Source: Candidatus Gastranaerophilales bacterium (GTDB lineage: Bacteria > Bacillota > Clostridia > Lachnospirales > Lachnospiraceae). Taken from it: a DNA stretch of 64,000 nucleotides. The DNA is taken from the NCBI GenBank assembly GCA_023663225.1, contig JAMPHU010000011.1, positions 1 to 64,000 of the forward strand. The letters run 5' to 3'. Shown piece by piece: positions 45,335 to 55,126 of the stretch (positions are counted from its first letter, which is position 1; every line of letters begins with the position of its first letter). The position numbers and the translations under genes are program-made. The notes below the pieces were generated by a model. The model was given only the letters and a program-made list of their open reading frames with translations, was not told the origin of the DNA and did not search any database.

Positions 45335-46789
45335 ATGATTATAAAAACCGAGAAGTGGCGATGTTTGGTTATGCGGTGTAAAAGAATCATAGGAGGCTTT
45401 CTTTGTGCCTCCCTATTATTATTGTGTGCGGGAGCGGGCGGATCGTTTCCCTCGGAAAAACGCGGCGTTGTGCGCGCGGCGGAGAGAACACAGGAACAGG
45501 GAAATGAAAATGCCTCGGAGGAGATTTCCCTGTACGCCACGGCGGCGGTTCTTTTGGATGCGGATTCCGGACGGGTGCTCTACGGGAAAAATCCGGATAC
45601 GCCCATGGCGATGGCCAGCACCACTAAGATCATGACCTGTATCACAGTGTTAGAATATGGTGATCCGGACGATATATTGACGGTGTCCGCATATGCGTCC
45701 AGTATGCCCAAAGTAAAACTCTATTTAAGACAGGGGGAACAGTATCGGGTGCGGGATCTTCTCTTTTCTCTGATGCTGGAATCTCACAATGATTCCGCCG
45801 TTGCGCTGGCGGAGTACATAGGCAGACAATATCTGTCCGCAGAGCTTCAGGATAAAGATATTTCCGAGTATACGGTGGAGGAGAGCAAACAGGCGGTGGC
45901 AGCCTTTGCGGCGCTGATGAATCAAAAGGCCGCGGAGTTAGGGTGCGTGCAGACGCATTTTATCACTCCCAACGGCTTGGACGCGACCGAGACAGTCACA
46001 TTGGAAAACGGGGAGACGGCGATGATGGAGCACTGTACCACGGCGGCGGAATTGGCGCGCATGATGGCGTACTGCATCAGGCGTTCCCCGCAGAGAGAGT
46101 TGTTTTTGGAGATCACCCGCACGCCCGACTATCAGTTTAGCGCCAATGACAGAAGTTTTTCCTGCACCAATCACAATGCCTTTTTGTCCATGATGGAAGG
46201 CGCGTTGAGCGGTAAGACCGGTTTTACCAACAAGGCCGGATATTGCTATGTGGGTTCGCTACAGCGGGACGGAAGGACTTTTGTGGTGGCTCTTTTGGCA
46301 TGCGGCTGGCCGAATAACAAGACTTACAAGTGGAGTGACACCAGGGAGTTGATGCAGTATGGCATCGACAACTATTTTTACCAAAGCTTTCTGGAGGAAG
46401 GCATCGCTTTTGACGGGAGCCTGTTGCAGCCGATCCCCGTGACGGACGGGCAGACGTCTGTGCTGGGAGATACCGCTTATACCGCTGTTGAGATTAACGG
46501 AAGAGGAGAGGGGGAAGCCGGGGACGCTAATTCCGGGGCCGGTCAGGATGCCGACGCACAGGAACCCACAGGACTTCTTTTGCGAAAAGACGAGGAGGTA
46601 CAGGTGATTTTTCATGTGAGAGAACAGTTGGAAGCGCCGGTGCAGGCGGGCATGGTCGTGGGAGATATCAATTATCTGGTGGATGACAGGGTGTATTATA
46701 CGGAGCAGATTGTCACAACGGATCAGGTTGAGCGGATCGATCTGCCCTGGTGTGTGGAACAGGTGAAAAAGAGATTTTGTCTGCCCTAA
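45335..46789 (+). CDS. second D-alanyl-D-alanine carboxypeptidase (peptidase S11)
   Basis: 484 residues if started at ATG 45335; ATG 45371 is also possible and gives a cleaner signal peptide (M-R-C-K-R-I-I-G). Active site Ser95 in S-T-T-K, S-H-N in place of S-x-N (about 148-150), and K-T-G in G-K-T-G-F (about 295). A low-complexity acidic Gly-rich segment (about 390-410) interrupts the C-terminal domain. Neither start has a strong ribosome site. Its redundancy with the enzyme at 41055 suggests different growth-phase or sporulation use. Confidence 0.86.
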   Translation: MIIKTEKWRCLVMRCKRIIGGFLCASLLLLCAGAGGSFPSEKRGVVRAAERTQEQGNENASEEISLYATAAVLLDADSGRVLYGKNPDTPMAMASTTKIMTCITVLEYGDPDDILTVSAYASSMPKVKLYLRQGEQYRVRDLLFSLMLESHNDSAVALAEYIGRQYLSAELQDKDISEYTVEESKQAVAAFAALMNQKAAELGCVQTHFITPNGLDATETVTLENGETAMMEHCTTAAELARMMAYCIRRSPQRELFLEITRTPDYQFSANDRSFSCTNHNAFLSMMEGALSGKTGFTNKAGYCYVGSLQRDGRTFVVALLACGWPNNKTYKWSDTRELMQYGIDNYFYQSFLEEGIAFDGSLLQPIPVTDGQTSVLGDTAYTAVEINGRGEGEAGDANSGAGQDADAQEPTGLLLRKDEEVQVIFHVREQLEAPVQAGMVVGDINYLVDDRVYYTEQIVTTDQVERIDLPWCVEQVKKRFCLP

Positions 46790-46798
46790 TATTATTTC

Positions 46799-46827
46799 TT
46801 GCCTTTTTCGCGTTTCTCCCTTATAAT
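46799..46827 (+). promoter_or_regulatory. sigma-A promoter for the PTPS-related membrane protein
   Basis: TTGCCT near 46799 and TATAAT (46822-46827) with 17-base spacing, 39 bases ahead of the ATG at 46867. Confidence 0.55.
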
Positions 46828-46866
46828 TAGGCTGATATTTTAGATGCTTTTATAAAGGAGATTGTA

Positions 46867-49167
46867 ATGAAACCTGATTTTTTGAAAACCAAGCCAAAAC
46901 CTCTGCTATGTCTTAGAGCGGTTCAGGCATTTGTCATATTGATGTCCCTTGTTATTTGGGCGCTTATGAAAGGAGATGCTTATCAGGCCTCTTTTTCGGC
47001 GGAGGATCTGATTCTGCTCTCCCCCGATGCGGTGGCGACGGATATCATCTCAATCGATGGCGCTTCCGGGACGGAAGGCGTCTTTCTTCGCACGCCTGAA
47101 GAGGCGCTGTCAAAGGGAACGTATCAAATCATTGTCAACTACTCTGCGAAGTCTACTGGAAATATGCTGTCGGTATCCTCCGCGTATCTGGATCCGGCAT
47201 TTCCCGCTATTAATGAGTTGGAGTTGGATCCGGAATGTCACATATTGACTGCGAAAATTGATATTCCCCGGGATGTGGCAGATTTTACCCTGAATCTCTC
47301 TTTCTCAGGGACCGGTTCTTTGGAGATTGCAGACATTACATTGGCGGAGACGAGTGGGCGCTACAAGAAGGGGTGCTTTTATGCTCTGTTGCTGTGTCTT
47401 CTGTTGGAAGTATGTTATCGCTTCAAAAAATCAGATTCCTCCAAGAGAGCGGTCATGCTTGGCTTGGCAGGTATCTTTGCCCTTTCCTGTTATCCCCTCT
47501 ATACAGACTATCTTACAGTGGGACATGATCTCGTGTACCATCTCCTGCGCATTGAAGGAATTGCAGAGGGGTTGGCTACAGGAAACTTTCCGGTGAAGAT
47601 TTATCCTGTATGGGCAAAGGATTACGGTTATGCGGTGGGCGTCCTTTACGGAGATCTGTTGCTCTATTTTCCGGCTTTCCTTCGTCTGTTGGATTTTTCC
47701 ATCCAGTCGGCGTACAAGTTTTATGTGGCGGCGGTCAATTTGGGTACGGTTTTGATTTCCTACTATACTTTTCGCAAAATATTTGACAGCAGGCGGATCG
47801 GGGTCGCCGGCAGTCTGATTTATACGCTTTCCTACTATCGTCTGATCGATTTATATACCCGTTCCGCCGCAGGCGAGTATTCTGCAATGATGTTTCTGCC
47901 TTTGGTTTTATTGGCGTTTTATCAGATATTTACCGCGACAGACAAGAAGAACTGGTGGAAGCGTGGTATCATCGTAGCCTTTGGTTTGACCGGCTTGATC
48001 CAGACTCATATCTTAAGCTGTGAGGTGGCGGCTTTTGTGATTCTTTTATTCTGCCTGATCCTTTTGCCGAAGGTGTTTCGCAAATACACTTTCTTGGCAT
48101 TGGCGGAGGGAGCGCTTTTGACAGTGGCGATCAATTTTGGTTTTTTAGTCCCTTTTCTGGAATTTTATGGCAGCGAACTGGTGATCAGTTCTGCCAATCA
48201 AAACGATGGCCCGCTCTTTTTCCAGTCAAACGGCTTGTTTCCCGTACAGCTTTTTTCTATCTTTCAAAATAGCGTGGGAGGATCGTGGTCAACGAAAAGC
48301 GGACTTTACCATGAATCCACCTTTGGTCTGGGAATTTTGTTTTTGATTATGATAGCTTTGTTTTGCTATTTGGCTGCCTGTCATCACGGGGATTGTAAGA
48401 AGCATCCATGTTATAAAGGCGGAGTTCTCTGTACGATTATAGGTTCTGTGTTGGCTTATATGAGTACCTGCTATTTCCCATGGGATGCGATCGCTGCCAG
48501 TGGGAGTGTGATGAAAAAACTGATCGGTACGCTGCAATTTCCCTGGCGAGTGTTGGAAGTGGCCACCCTGTTATTGACATTCACAGCGTGTTTCGTTCTG
48601 GCAATGCTGCCAAAGCTGATGGACAAAGCGGCAGCTTACGTCATTTTGTCGAGTTCACTGATTCTAATGGCCGTAAATGTCGGATGGTATTTTTATGGAA
48701 TGTTGTATGAAACAGAGCTTCCCTATAGGATTTATAATACCTGTGAATTGAGCACTATGGCTCTCTATTCCTATGAATATCTGCCGGAGGATATGGATCC
48801 GGAAGAAATAGAGCGTGACTTGATATTGTGGGAAAAGGTACAGGGAGTGGAGGATTACAACAAGCGAGGAACCAACATTCAATGTAGGGTGATCGAGGCA
48901 CAGGCCGGAGGGTATATTGATTTTCCTCTCATTGGATACGATCACTACATTTGCGTCTGTACGGATACCGGCGAGCAACTGCCCGTGGGGACGGGATATA
49001 ATCATATGCTTCGAGTGGAGTTTCCCACAGCGTTTGAGGGAACGATACAGATCAGTTTCAGAGAACCTTGGTATTGGAGGCTGTCAGAGATTGTGACCGT
49101 GGCGGTGGTTGTGGCCTGTGTGTTGTTTTTGTGCAGGGGAGCGCGCAAGCCGCGTCAAAAAGTGTAA
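46867..49167 (+). CDS. PTPS-related polytopic membrane protein
   Basis: 766 residues. One helix at 15-38, an extracytoplasmic beta domain (40-160), then about eleven helices between 165 and 610 and a C-terminal extracytoplasmic domain with a last helix (735-757). The G-H-D-L-V-Y-H-L-L-R segment near 219-228 and the P-V-K-I-Y-P-V-W block mark the 6-pyruvoyl-tetrahydropterin-synthase-related membrane family (PF10131), which resembles GT-C glycosyltransferases. It probably modifies a surface polymer. AAAGGAG precedes the start. Confidence 0.75.
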   Translation: MKPDFLKTKPKPLLCLRAVQAFVILMSLVIWALMKGDAYQASFSAEDLILLSPDAVATDIISIDGASGTEGVFLRTPEEALSKGTYQIIVNYSAKSTGNMLSVSSAYLDPAFPAINELELDPECHILTAKIDIPRDVADFTLNLSFSGTGSLEIADITLAETSGRYKKGCFYALLLCLLLEVCYRFKKSDSSKRAVMLGLAGIFALSCYPLYTDYLTVGHDLVYHLLRIEGIAEGLATGNFPVKIYPVWAKDYGYAVGVLYGDLLLYFPAFLRLLDFSIQSAYKFYVAAVNLGTVLISYYTFRKIFDSRRIGVAGSLIYTLSYYRLIDLYTRSAAGEYSAMMFLPLVLLAFYQIFTATDKKNWWKRGIIVAFGLTGLIQTHILSCEVAAFVILLFCLILLPKVFRKYTFLALAEGALLTVAINFGFLVPFLEFYGSELVISSANQNDGPLFFQSNGLFPVQLFSIFQNSVGGSWSTKSGLYHESTFGLGILFLIMIALFCYLAACHHGDCKKHPCYKGGVLCTIIGSVLAYMSTCYFPWDAIAASGSVMKKLIGTLQFPWRVLEVATLLLTFTACFVLAMLPKLMDKAAAYVILSSSLILMAVNVGWYFYGMLYETELPYRIYNTCELSTMALYSYEYLPEDMDPEEIERDLILWEKVQGVEDYNKRGTNIQCRVIEAQAGGYIDFPLIGYDHYICVCTDTGEQLPVGTGYNHMLRVEFPTAFEGTIQISFREPWYWRLSEIVTVAVVVACVLFLCRGARKPRQKV

Positions 49168-49185
49168 AAAATTTGCAATTCGTCC

Positions 49186-49214
49186 TTTGCGGAACGTGCT
49201 TTTTGTGGTATACT
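49186..49214 (+). promoter_or_regulatory. sigma-A promoter for the sodium-pump cluster
   Basis: TTTGCG (49186-49191) and TATACT (49209-49214), 17 apart, 54 bases before the carboxyltransferase gene. Confidence 0.55.
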
Positions 49215-49268
49215 GCTAAAAGCAATATTATGTTTTTCTTTATTTATTATAAATGGAGGGTTGAAAGT

Positions 49269-50702
49269 ATGAGTAGTACTTCAAAAGCGAGTCAAAGAAT
49301 AGCAGCTTTGCTCGACGACAACAGTTTCGTTGAGATCGGTGGACTTGTAACGGCAAGAGCCACAGATTTTAACATGAAACCGACGGAGACTCCTTCGGAT
49401 GGCGTTGTCACCGGATATGGAGTCATTGATGGCAGTCTTGTGTATGTATACAGTCAGGATGCGTCTGTTTTGAACGGCACCATCGGCGAGATGCACGCTA
49501 AGAAGATTGTAAACCTCTATGATCTTGCCATGAAGACGGGTGCGCCTGTGATCGGCTTGATCGACTGCGCCGGCCTCAGACTGCAGGAAGCGACGGATGC
49601 GCTTGCGGCGTTTGGCCAGATTTATTTGAAGCAGACACTTGCTTCCGGTGTGATCCCCCAGATCACGGCTGTATTTGGGACCTGCGGCGGAGGTCTTGCC
49701 CTGTTTCCCACGCTCACGGATTTCACCTTTATGGAGGAGAAGAGCGCAAAGCTTTTCGTAAATGCGCCCAATGCTTTAGACGGCAATGTGATCACCAAAA
49801 ACGATACTTCCTCCGCTAAGTTCCAGTCCGAGGAGAGCGGCATTGTGGATGTGGCTGCCGATGAGGCGGCTATCTATGCGGGCATCAGAGAGTTGATCGG
49901 TTTTCTGCCCGCCAACAACGAGGACACGGCTATGGACTTAAACGAGTGCACGGACAGCTTGAACCGTGTCAATCCGGAGCTGGCGAATTGTGTGGGAGAT
50001 ACGTCTGTCGCTCTGTCCATTCTGGCGGATCACAACAATTTCTTTGAGGTGAAAGCAGGCTACGCGAAAGAGATGGTGACCGGTTTCCTGCGTTTGAACG
50101 GTGTGACCGTGGGTGCGGTTGCCAACCGCTGTGAGATCTGTGACGAGGCGGGCAAGGTGACAGAGAAGTTTGACGCGGTTCTGACGGCGGCGGGAAGCGA
50201 AAAAGCGGCTGATTTTGTGAATTTCTGTGACGCTTTTGACATCCCTGTGCTGACGCTCACCAATGTAAAGGGTTATGAGGCTACCGTATGCTCCGAGAAG
50301 CGTATTGCCAAAGCTGTCGCAAAGCTTACATACGCTTTTGCGAACGCGACTGTTCCCAAAGTGAATGTAGTGATCGGACAGGCTTATGGCACCGCATATG
50401 TGGCGATGAACTCCAAGGCGGTGGGCGCCGATATCACCATGGCGTGGCCGGATGCCAAGATTGGCGCCATGGACGCTAAGCTGGCTGCCAAGATCATGTA
50501 CGACGGTCAGGGAGCGGATGTGATCGACAAGAAAGCGGCCGAGTACGAGGCGCTGGCGCTGAATGTGACGAGTGCGGCGAAGAGAGGTTATGTGGATCAG
50601 ATCGTGGAGGCAGCCGACACCAGAAAGTATGTGATCGGCGCATTTGAGATGCTGTTTTCCAAAAATGAAGTCCGTCCGGACAAAAAACACGGAACAGTCT
50701 AA
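49269..50702 (+). CDS. acyl-CoA-type carboxyltransferase subunit of sodium-pump decarboxylase
   Basis: 477 residues from ATG 49269 (GGAGGG upstream); the longer frame from 49068 overlaps the previous gene. Two crotonase-like carboxyltransferase halves (1-230 and 235-477). Oxyanion-loop sites appear as G-T-C-G-G-G-L-A and V-I-G-Q-A-Y-G-T-A. Compared with methylmalonyl-CoA decarboxylase alpha it is shorter and departs from the usual G-P-C-A-G-G motif, so the acyl-CoA substrate is uncertain (methylmalonyl-, glutaconyl- or malonyl-CoA). It heads the cluster and passes CO2 to biotin on the 51539 carrier. Confidence 0.82.
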   Translation: MSSTSKASQRIAALLDDNSFVEIGGLVTARATDFNMKPTETPSDGVVTGYGVIDGSLVYVYSQDASVLNGTIGEMHAKKIVNLYDLAMKTGAPVIGLIDCAGLRLQEATDALAAFGQIYLKQTLASGVIPQITAVFGTCGGGLALFPTLTDFTFMEEKSAKLFVNAPNALDGNVITKNDTSSAKFQSEESGIVDVAADEAAIYAGIRELIGFLPANNEDTAMDLNECTDSLNRVNPELANCVGDTSVALSILADHNNFFEVKAGYAKEMVTGFLRLNGVTVGAVANRCEICDEAGKVTEKFDAVLTAAGSEKAADFVNFCDAFDIPVLTLTNVKGYEATVCSEKRIAKAVAKLTYAFANATVPKVNVVIGQAYGTAYVAMNSKAVGADITMAWPDAKIGAMDAKLAAKIMYDGQGADVIDKKAAEYEALALNVTSAAKRGYVDQIVEAADTRKYVIGAFEMLFSKNEVRPDKKHGTV

Positions 50703-50721
50703 TAGAAAGGGTGATTGTAAA

Positions 50722-51513
50722 ATGAAGAAATGGATTGCTTTGGTATGTATGATTACCTGCATCTTCGGATTGACTGCCTGTGGAAAGGAAACGGTGTGGA
50801 CCGAATATGAACAGCAGAAGGTTTCCAATGCGGAAAAAGAGGCGGTGGACACGGTGATTCCGGTGTTCTTAAAATACGCCGCTCAGGCGGATAAGAGCGG
50901 ATGGGACGAGCTGACGGCGGAAGAGATTGCGTATGCGGTGGCGATGCAGGATAATCTGCTGGTGGACGGTTATGCGTTCAGATCGGGCGTGGAGTCCTTC
51001 GAGTCTGCTTTAGATACCATTGGAGCGGTTTCCGGAACCGGCAGCGTGGAGACGCAGATCGACGACGATCAGATCATCGTCCATGTGCAGGTGCAGGGCG
51101 CGCAAAAGAACGCGGAGGCGGAAGTGATCTTCTCCAATGATATTTTCCTGAATCTGGAGTCAGTTGCGCTAAATCCGGAGTCCAGTATGGGAGAGCTGAT
51201 GGGCAAGGCGGTGTTAAACACCGTGATCGGCATGGGTACCGTGTTTGTGGTGCTGATCTTGATCAGTCTGATCATTTCCTGTTTCAAGATCATCCCCAGT
51301 ATTCAGGCGAAGTTTGAGGCTAAGAAGCAAAAAGATCAGCCTGCCCCCGCGGCGAGCGAAGCTCCGCAGGCGGTGGAGGAGATCGTGGAAGAGTCCGACG
51401 ATTTAGAGCTCGTGGCGGTCATCGCGGCGGCGGTGGCGGCAAGCGAGGGCGTCGCATCTGCGGACGGTTTTGTGGTTCGTTCTATTCGTAAGGTCAATCG
51501 TGCAAGACGATAA
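50722..51513 (+). CDS. OadG-like gamma subunit fused to a lipoprotein domain
   Basis: 263 residues from ATG 50722. Signal peptide with lipobox L-T-A-C (Cys21). An extracytoplasmic domain of about 130 residues (DUF3887-like) follows, then one transmembrane helix (169-192) and a cytosolic proline/acid-rich tail ending in the OadG pattern E-L-V-A-V-I-A-A-A-V-A-A and F-V-V-R-S-I-R. In the pump, gamma holds the complex together and binds the carboxyltransferase. The added outer domain is unusual for OadG, which normally starts directly with the helix. Confidence 0.8.
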   Translation: MKKWIALVCMITCIFGLTACGKETVWTEYEQQKVSNAEKEAVDTVIPVFLKYAAQADKSGWDELTAEEIAYAVAMQDNLLVDGYAFRSGVESFESALDTIGAVSGTGSVETQIDDDQIIVHVQVQGAQKNAEAEVIFSNDIFLNLESVALNPESSMGELMGKAVLNTVIGMGTVFVVLILISLIISCFKIIPSIQAKFEAKKQKDQPAPAASEAPQAVEEIVEESDDLELVAVIAAAVAASEGVASADGFVVRSIRKVNRARR

Positions 51514-51538
51514 ATATTATATTTTGGAGGAATAAAAA

Positions 51539-51913
51539 ATGAAAAATTATACCATTACCGTGAACGGAAACGTATATGACGTAGTAGTTGAGGAAGGTGC
51601 ATCTTCCGGTGCGCCCGCAGCGGCAAAGGCGCCCGCAGCTCCCAAGGCTGCGCCCAAAGCAGCACCGGCTGCGGCGCCCAAGGCGGCAGGAGCGGCAGGC
51701 AGCGTAAAGATCGAGGCAGGAGCGGCAGGCAAGGTGTTCAAGATCGAGGCAAGCGTAGGACAGGCGGTCAAGGCAGGAGATCCTGTGGTCATCGTAGAGG
51801 CCATGAAGATGGAGATTCCCGTTGTAGCGCCCAAGGACGGCACGGTGGCAAGTATCAATGTGTCAGTGGGAGACGCTGTGGAGGCAGGCGCTCTGCTTGC
51901 AACCTTAAACTAA
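51539..51913 (+). CDS. biotin carrier protein of sodium-pump decarboxylase
   Basis: 124 residues. An N-terminal strand pair (1-17) leads to an Ala/Pro-rich hinge (22-55) and the biotinyl domain (58-124). Biotin is attached to Lys90 in E-A-M-K-M-E. The carrier shuttles CO2 between a carboxyltransferase and the membrane pump. TTGGAGG lies seven bases upstream. As a separate polypeptide it can serve both carboxyltransferases in the cluster. Confidence 0.93.
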   Translation: MKNYTITVNGNVYDVVVEEGASSGAPAAAKAPAAPKAAPKAAPAAAPKAAGAAGSVKIEAGAAGKVFKIEASVGQAVKAGDPVVIVEAMKMEIPVVAPKDGTVASINVSVGDAVEAGALLATLN

Positions 51914-51960
51914 TCACAGGCTGATTACAACTAAGGTAAAACAGAGTCAGGAGGTTAAAA

Positions 51961-53112
51961 ATGGAATATATATTTTCTACGCTGAGCAATCTGTTGCATC
52001 AGACGGCGTTTTTCAACTTGACAGTGGGAAATTATGCCATGATCGCAGTTGCGTGCTTTTTCCTTTATTTGGCTATCCGTCACGAATTTGAGCCTCTGCT
52101 GTTAGTTCCTATCGCGTTCGGTATGCTGTTGGTCAACATTTACCCCGACATCATGCTGCACCCGGAGGATGCGGCAAACGGCGCCGGCGGACTGCTGTAT
52201 TATTTCTACAAACTAGATGAGTTGGCGATCTTGCCGTCTCTGATCTTTATGGGTGTGGGAGCCATGACGGACTTCGGTCCTCTGATCGCGAACCCCAAGA
52301 GCTTTCTTTTGGGTGCGGCGGCGCAGTTTGGTATTTTTGCCGCTTACTTTGGCGCTATCGCAATGGGCTTCAACGACAAGGCTGCAGCCGCGATCTCTAT
52401 CATCGGCGGTGCGGACGGTCCTACCTCCATTTTTCTGGCGAGTAAGCTGGCGCAGACGGCAATTTTGGGGCCTATCGCTGTGGCCGCATACTCCTATATG
52501 TCGCTGGTGCCTATCATCCAGCCGCCCATCATGAAGCTGTTGACTACGGAGAAGGAGAGAAAGATCAAAATGGGACAGCTTCGTCCCGTATCCAAGCTGG
52601 AGAAGATCTTGTTCCCCATTATCGTTACGATCGTGGTATGTCTGATCCTTCCCACCACGGCGCCCTTAGTCGGTATGCTGATGTTAGGGAACCTCTTTAG
52701 AGAGTCCGGTGTGGTGAGACAGTTGACAGAGACCGCTTCCAACGCGCTGATGTATATCGTGGTCATTTTGCTGGGTACATCCGTAGGCGCTACCACAAGC
52801 GCGGAAGCCTTCTTAAACTGGGATACGATCAAGATTGTGATATTAGGTCTGGCGGCATTTATGTTCGGTACGGCGGCAGGTGTGCTGTTTGGTAAGCTGA
52901 TGTGTATCGCCACCAAGGGCAAGGTGAATCCGCTGATCGGTTCCGCCGGTGTGTCCGCGGTGCCCATGGCGGCCCGCGTATCGCAGAAGGTCGGCGCGGA
53001 GGCGGATCCTACCAACTTCCTTTTGATGCACGCTATGGGTCCCAATGTGGCAGGCGTGATCGGAACTGCGGTAGCCGCAGGTACCTTTATGGCGATCTTT
53101 GGAGTATTCTAA
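51961..53112 (+). CDS. oadB: sodium-translocating decarboxylase beta subunit
   Basis: 383 residues, about ten transmembrane helices. The D-G-P-T-S-I-F motif (G-G-A-D-G-P-T, about 145-152) holds the conserved aspartate for Na+ and carboxybiotin, and the second [13 protein letters not shown] block is near 325-337. It decarboxylates carboxybiotin and pumps Na+ outward. A GGAGG site precedes the ATG. Confidence 0.95.
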   Translation: MEYIFSTLSNLLHQTAFFNLTVGNYAMIAVACFFLYLAIRHEFEPLLLVPIAFGMLLVNIYPDIMLHPEDAANGAGGLLYYFYKLDELAILPSLIFMGVGAMTDFGPLIANPKSFLLGAAAQFGIFAAYFGAIAMGFNDKAAAAISIIGGADGPTSIFLASKLAQTAILGPIAVAAYSYMSLVPIIQPPIMKLLTTEKERKIKMGQLRPVSKLEKILFPIIVTIVVCLILPTTAPLVGMLMLGNLFRESGVVRQLTETASNALMYIVVILLGTSVGATTSAEAFLNWDTIKIVILGLAAFMFGTAAGVLFGKLMCIATKGKVNPLIGSAGVSAVPMAARVSQKVGAEADPTNFLLMHAMGPNVAGVIGTAVAAGTFMAIFGVF

Positions 53113-53161
53113 AAAGTTGCCAGTGAGCTTGATAGATTAAAAAAATGGAGGAATATCGTAA

Positions 53162-54589
53162 ATGTCAGAACAAGGAAAGAAACCGATTAAAATTACGGAA
53201 ACCGTTTTGCGCGATGCGCACCAATCCCTGATCGCGACCAGAATGCCCACCGAGTTCATGCTTCCCATCATTGACAAGATGGATAAGGTAGGCTATCACT
53301 CCGTAGAGTGCTGGGGCGGTGCGACCTTTGACGCTTCTCTTCGTTTCCTGAAGGAAGATCCCTGGGACAGGTTGAGAAAGCTGCGCGACGGATTTAAGAA
53401 TACCAAGCTGCAGATGCTTTTCCGCGGACAGAATATTTTGGGTTACAGGCCTTATGCGGATGACGTGGTGGACTATTTTGTGCAGAAGTCCATCTCCAAC
53501 GGTATCGACATCATCCGTATCTTCGACTGCTTAAACGATCTGCGCAACCTGCAGGAGGCGGTCAACGCCACCAATCGTTTCAAGGTAAAAGAGGGCAGAG
53601 GACATGCGCAGGTGGCGCTGTCTTACACGCTGGGCGACGCTTATACATTGGAGTATTGGACCGATACGGCCAGGAAGATCGAGGAGATGGGCGCTGATTC
53701 CATCTGTATCAAGGATATGGCGGGTCTGCTTGTGCCTTACAAGGCGACCGAGCTGATCACCGCTATGAAGTCTGCCACCAAGCTGCCCATCCAGCTGCAT
53801 ACGCACTACACTTCCGGTGTGGCGAGCATGACCTATCTGAAAGCGGTGGAGGCCGGTGTGGATGTGATCGATACGGCCATGAGTCCCTTTGCGCTTGGCA
53901 CTTCACAGCCTGCGACGGAGGTTATGGTGGAGACCTTTAGAGGAACCGACTATGACACCGGTTTTGATCAGAATTTGTTGGCGGAGATCGCCGATTATTT
54001 CAGACCCTATCAGGAAGAGTGCCTAAAGAGCGGTCTGCTCAATCCCAAGGTGATGGGCGTCAATATCAAGACGCTGCTGTATCAGGTGCCGGGCGGTATG
54101 CTCTCCAACCTGGTGAGCCAGTTGAAAGAGCAGCATGCGGAGGACAAATATTACGAAGTGCTGGAAGAAGTGCCCCGCGTCCGCAAGGATCTGGGTGAGC
54201 CGCCTTTGGTTACCCCTTCTTCTCAGATCGTGGGCACGCAGGCAGTGTTCAATGTGCTGATGGGAGAGAGATACAAGGTTGCCACCAAGGAGACCAAGGG
54301 TATGCTCCGCGGCGAGTACGGCCAGACCGTCAAACCCATGAGCCAGGAAGTGATCGACAAGGTCATTCCCGGCGAGGAGCGCATCACCTGTAGATATGCG
54401 GACACCATCGAGAACGAGCTTTCTAAGCTGGAGAGCGAGATGAAAGAGTGGAAACAGCAGGATGAGGACGTATTGAGTTATGCACTGTTCCCTCAGGTTG
54501 CTACGGACTTCTTTAAGTACCGTCAGGCGCAGCAGGAGAAGGTCGATATGACGCAGGCTGACACCAAGACGGGAGCTTATCCGGTATAA
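53162..54589 (+). CDS. oadA: oxaloacetate/pyruvate carboxyltransferase (OadA / 5S type)
   Basis: 475 residues. TIM-barrel start T-E-T-V-L-R-D-A-H-Q-S (about 11-21; metal-binding Asp18), C-W-G-G-A-T-F near 47, K-D-M-A-G near 180 and H-T-H-Y-T-S-G near 206 (metal-binding histidines). The conserved carboxyltransferase domain then runs to about 450. The biotinyl domain seen at the end of Klebsiella OadA is missing, consistent with the separate carrier at 51539. The reaction is carboxyl transfer between biotin and pyruvate/oxaloacetate. Confidence 0.94.
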   Translation: MSEQGKKPIKITETVLRDAHQSLIATRMPTEFMLPIIDKMDKVGYHSVECWGGATFDASLRFLKEDPWDRLRKLRDGFKNTKLQMLFRGQNILGYRPYADDVVDYFVQKSISNGIDIIRIFDCLNDLRNLQEAVNATNRFKVKEGRGHAQVALSYTLGDAYTLEYWTDTARKIEEMGADSICIKDMAGLLVPYKATELITAMKSATKLPIQLHTHYTSGVASMTYLKAVEAGVDVIDTAMSPFALGTSQPATEVMVETFRGTDYDTGFDQNLLAEIADYFRPYQEECLKSGLLNPKVMGVNIKTLLYQVPGGMLSNLVSQLKEQHAEDKYYEVLEEVPRVRKDLGEPPLVTPSSQIVGTQAVFNVLMGERYKVATKETKGMLRGEYGQTVKPMSQEVIDKVIPGEERITCRYADTIENELSKLESEMKEWKQQDEDVLSYALFPQVATDFFKYRQAQQEKVDMTQADTKTGAYPV

Positions 54590-54615
54590 GAGTGAAAAGA
54601 GATCGATTATTGTAA

Positions 54616-54664
54616 GGGACTGCCGCATGATAGCAATGTCAGCTATCGTGCGGCAGTCCCTTTA
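54616..54664 (+). terminator. rho-independent terminator of the sodium-pump cluster
   Basis: A 19-base arm at 54616-54634 pairs with 54642-54660 (one G-U pair) around a 7-base loop, followed by T-residues. Confidence 0.88.
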
Positions 54665-54686
54665 TGTTGCGCTTGATGTAGGCATG

Positions 54687-55073
54687 TTATTCTGTTTCTG
54701 ACAAAAAAGCTTCCGCCATGCCCGTGAGTCCGTAGCGGGATATCAATTCCGTCACGCCGGATCGGATCTCATCCCGACAAAAACCATGCTGCTGTAAAAA
54801 TGCATCGTCTTTGTCATTGAGATAAGAATAAAATAACAATCCCACCTCCAAATTTGTCATATTGTGATCGGATGTCATATCGTATATTTGGTTTTCAGCC
54901 TCGTTGATGTTGCCATGATCGACCATGTCCAATAAACTTTCTAAAATGCTTTGACTTTCCTTGTCCTCCAGCAGTTCTTCAAGAGGACTGGCGGTATCCA
55001 TATGAAAGAGCATCTTCAAGATGGCTCGTATCATTTCTCTGATCAGTCTGATGATATAGTCTTGTTCAAACAT
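54687..55073 (-). CDS. DUF6483 family protein
   Basis: 128 residues, soluble and helical. The start F-E-Q-D-Y-I-I-R-L-I-R-E-M-I-R-A-I-L-K is the family hallmark. The rest is acidic with TPR-like helix pairs (A-E-N-Q-I-Y-D-M, then L-F-Y-S-Y-L-N-D-K-D-D). The function is not known. It runs toward the sodium-pump terminator, and the DUF2185 gene lies upstream on the same strand. Confidence 0.8.
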   Translation of the reverse strand: MFEQDYIIRLIREMIRAILKMLFHMDTASPLEELLEDKESQSILESLLDMVDHGNINEAENQIYDMTSDHNMTNLEVGLLFYSYLNDKDDAFLQQHGFCRDEIRSGVTELISRYGLTGMAEAFLSETE

Positions 55074-55126
55074 ATAGGGGGTTCCTTTGTCTCCTGCTTC
55101 TGTTTCTCTAGCTGGATAAAATCACA

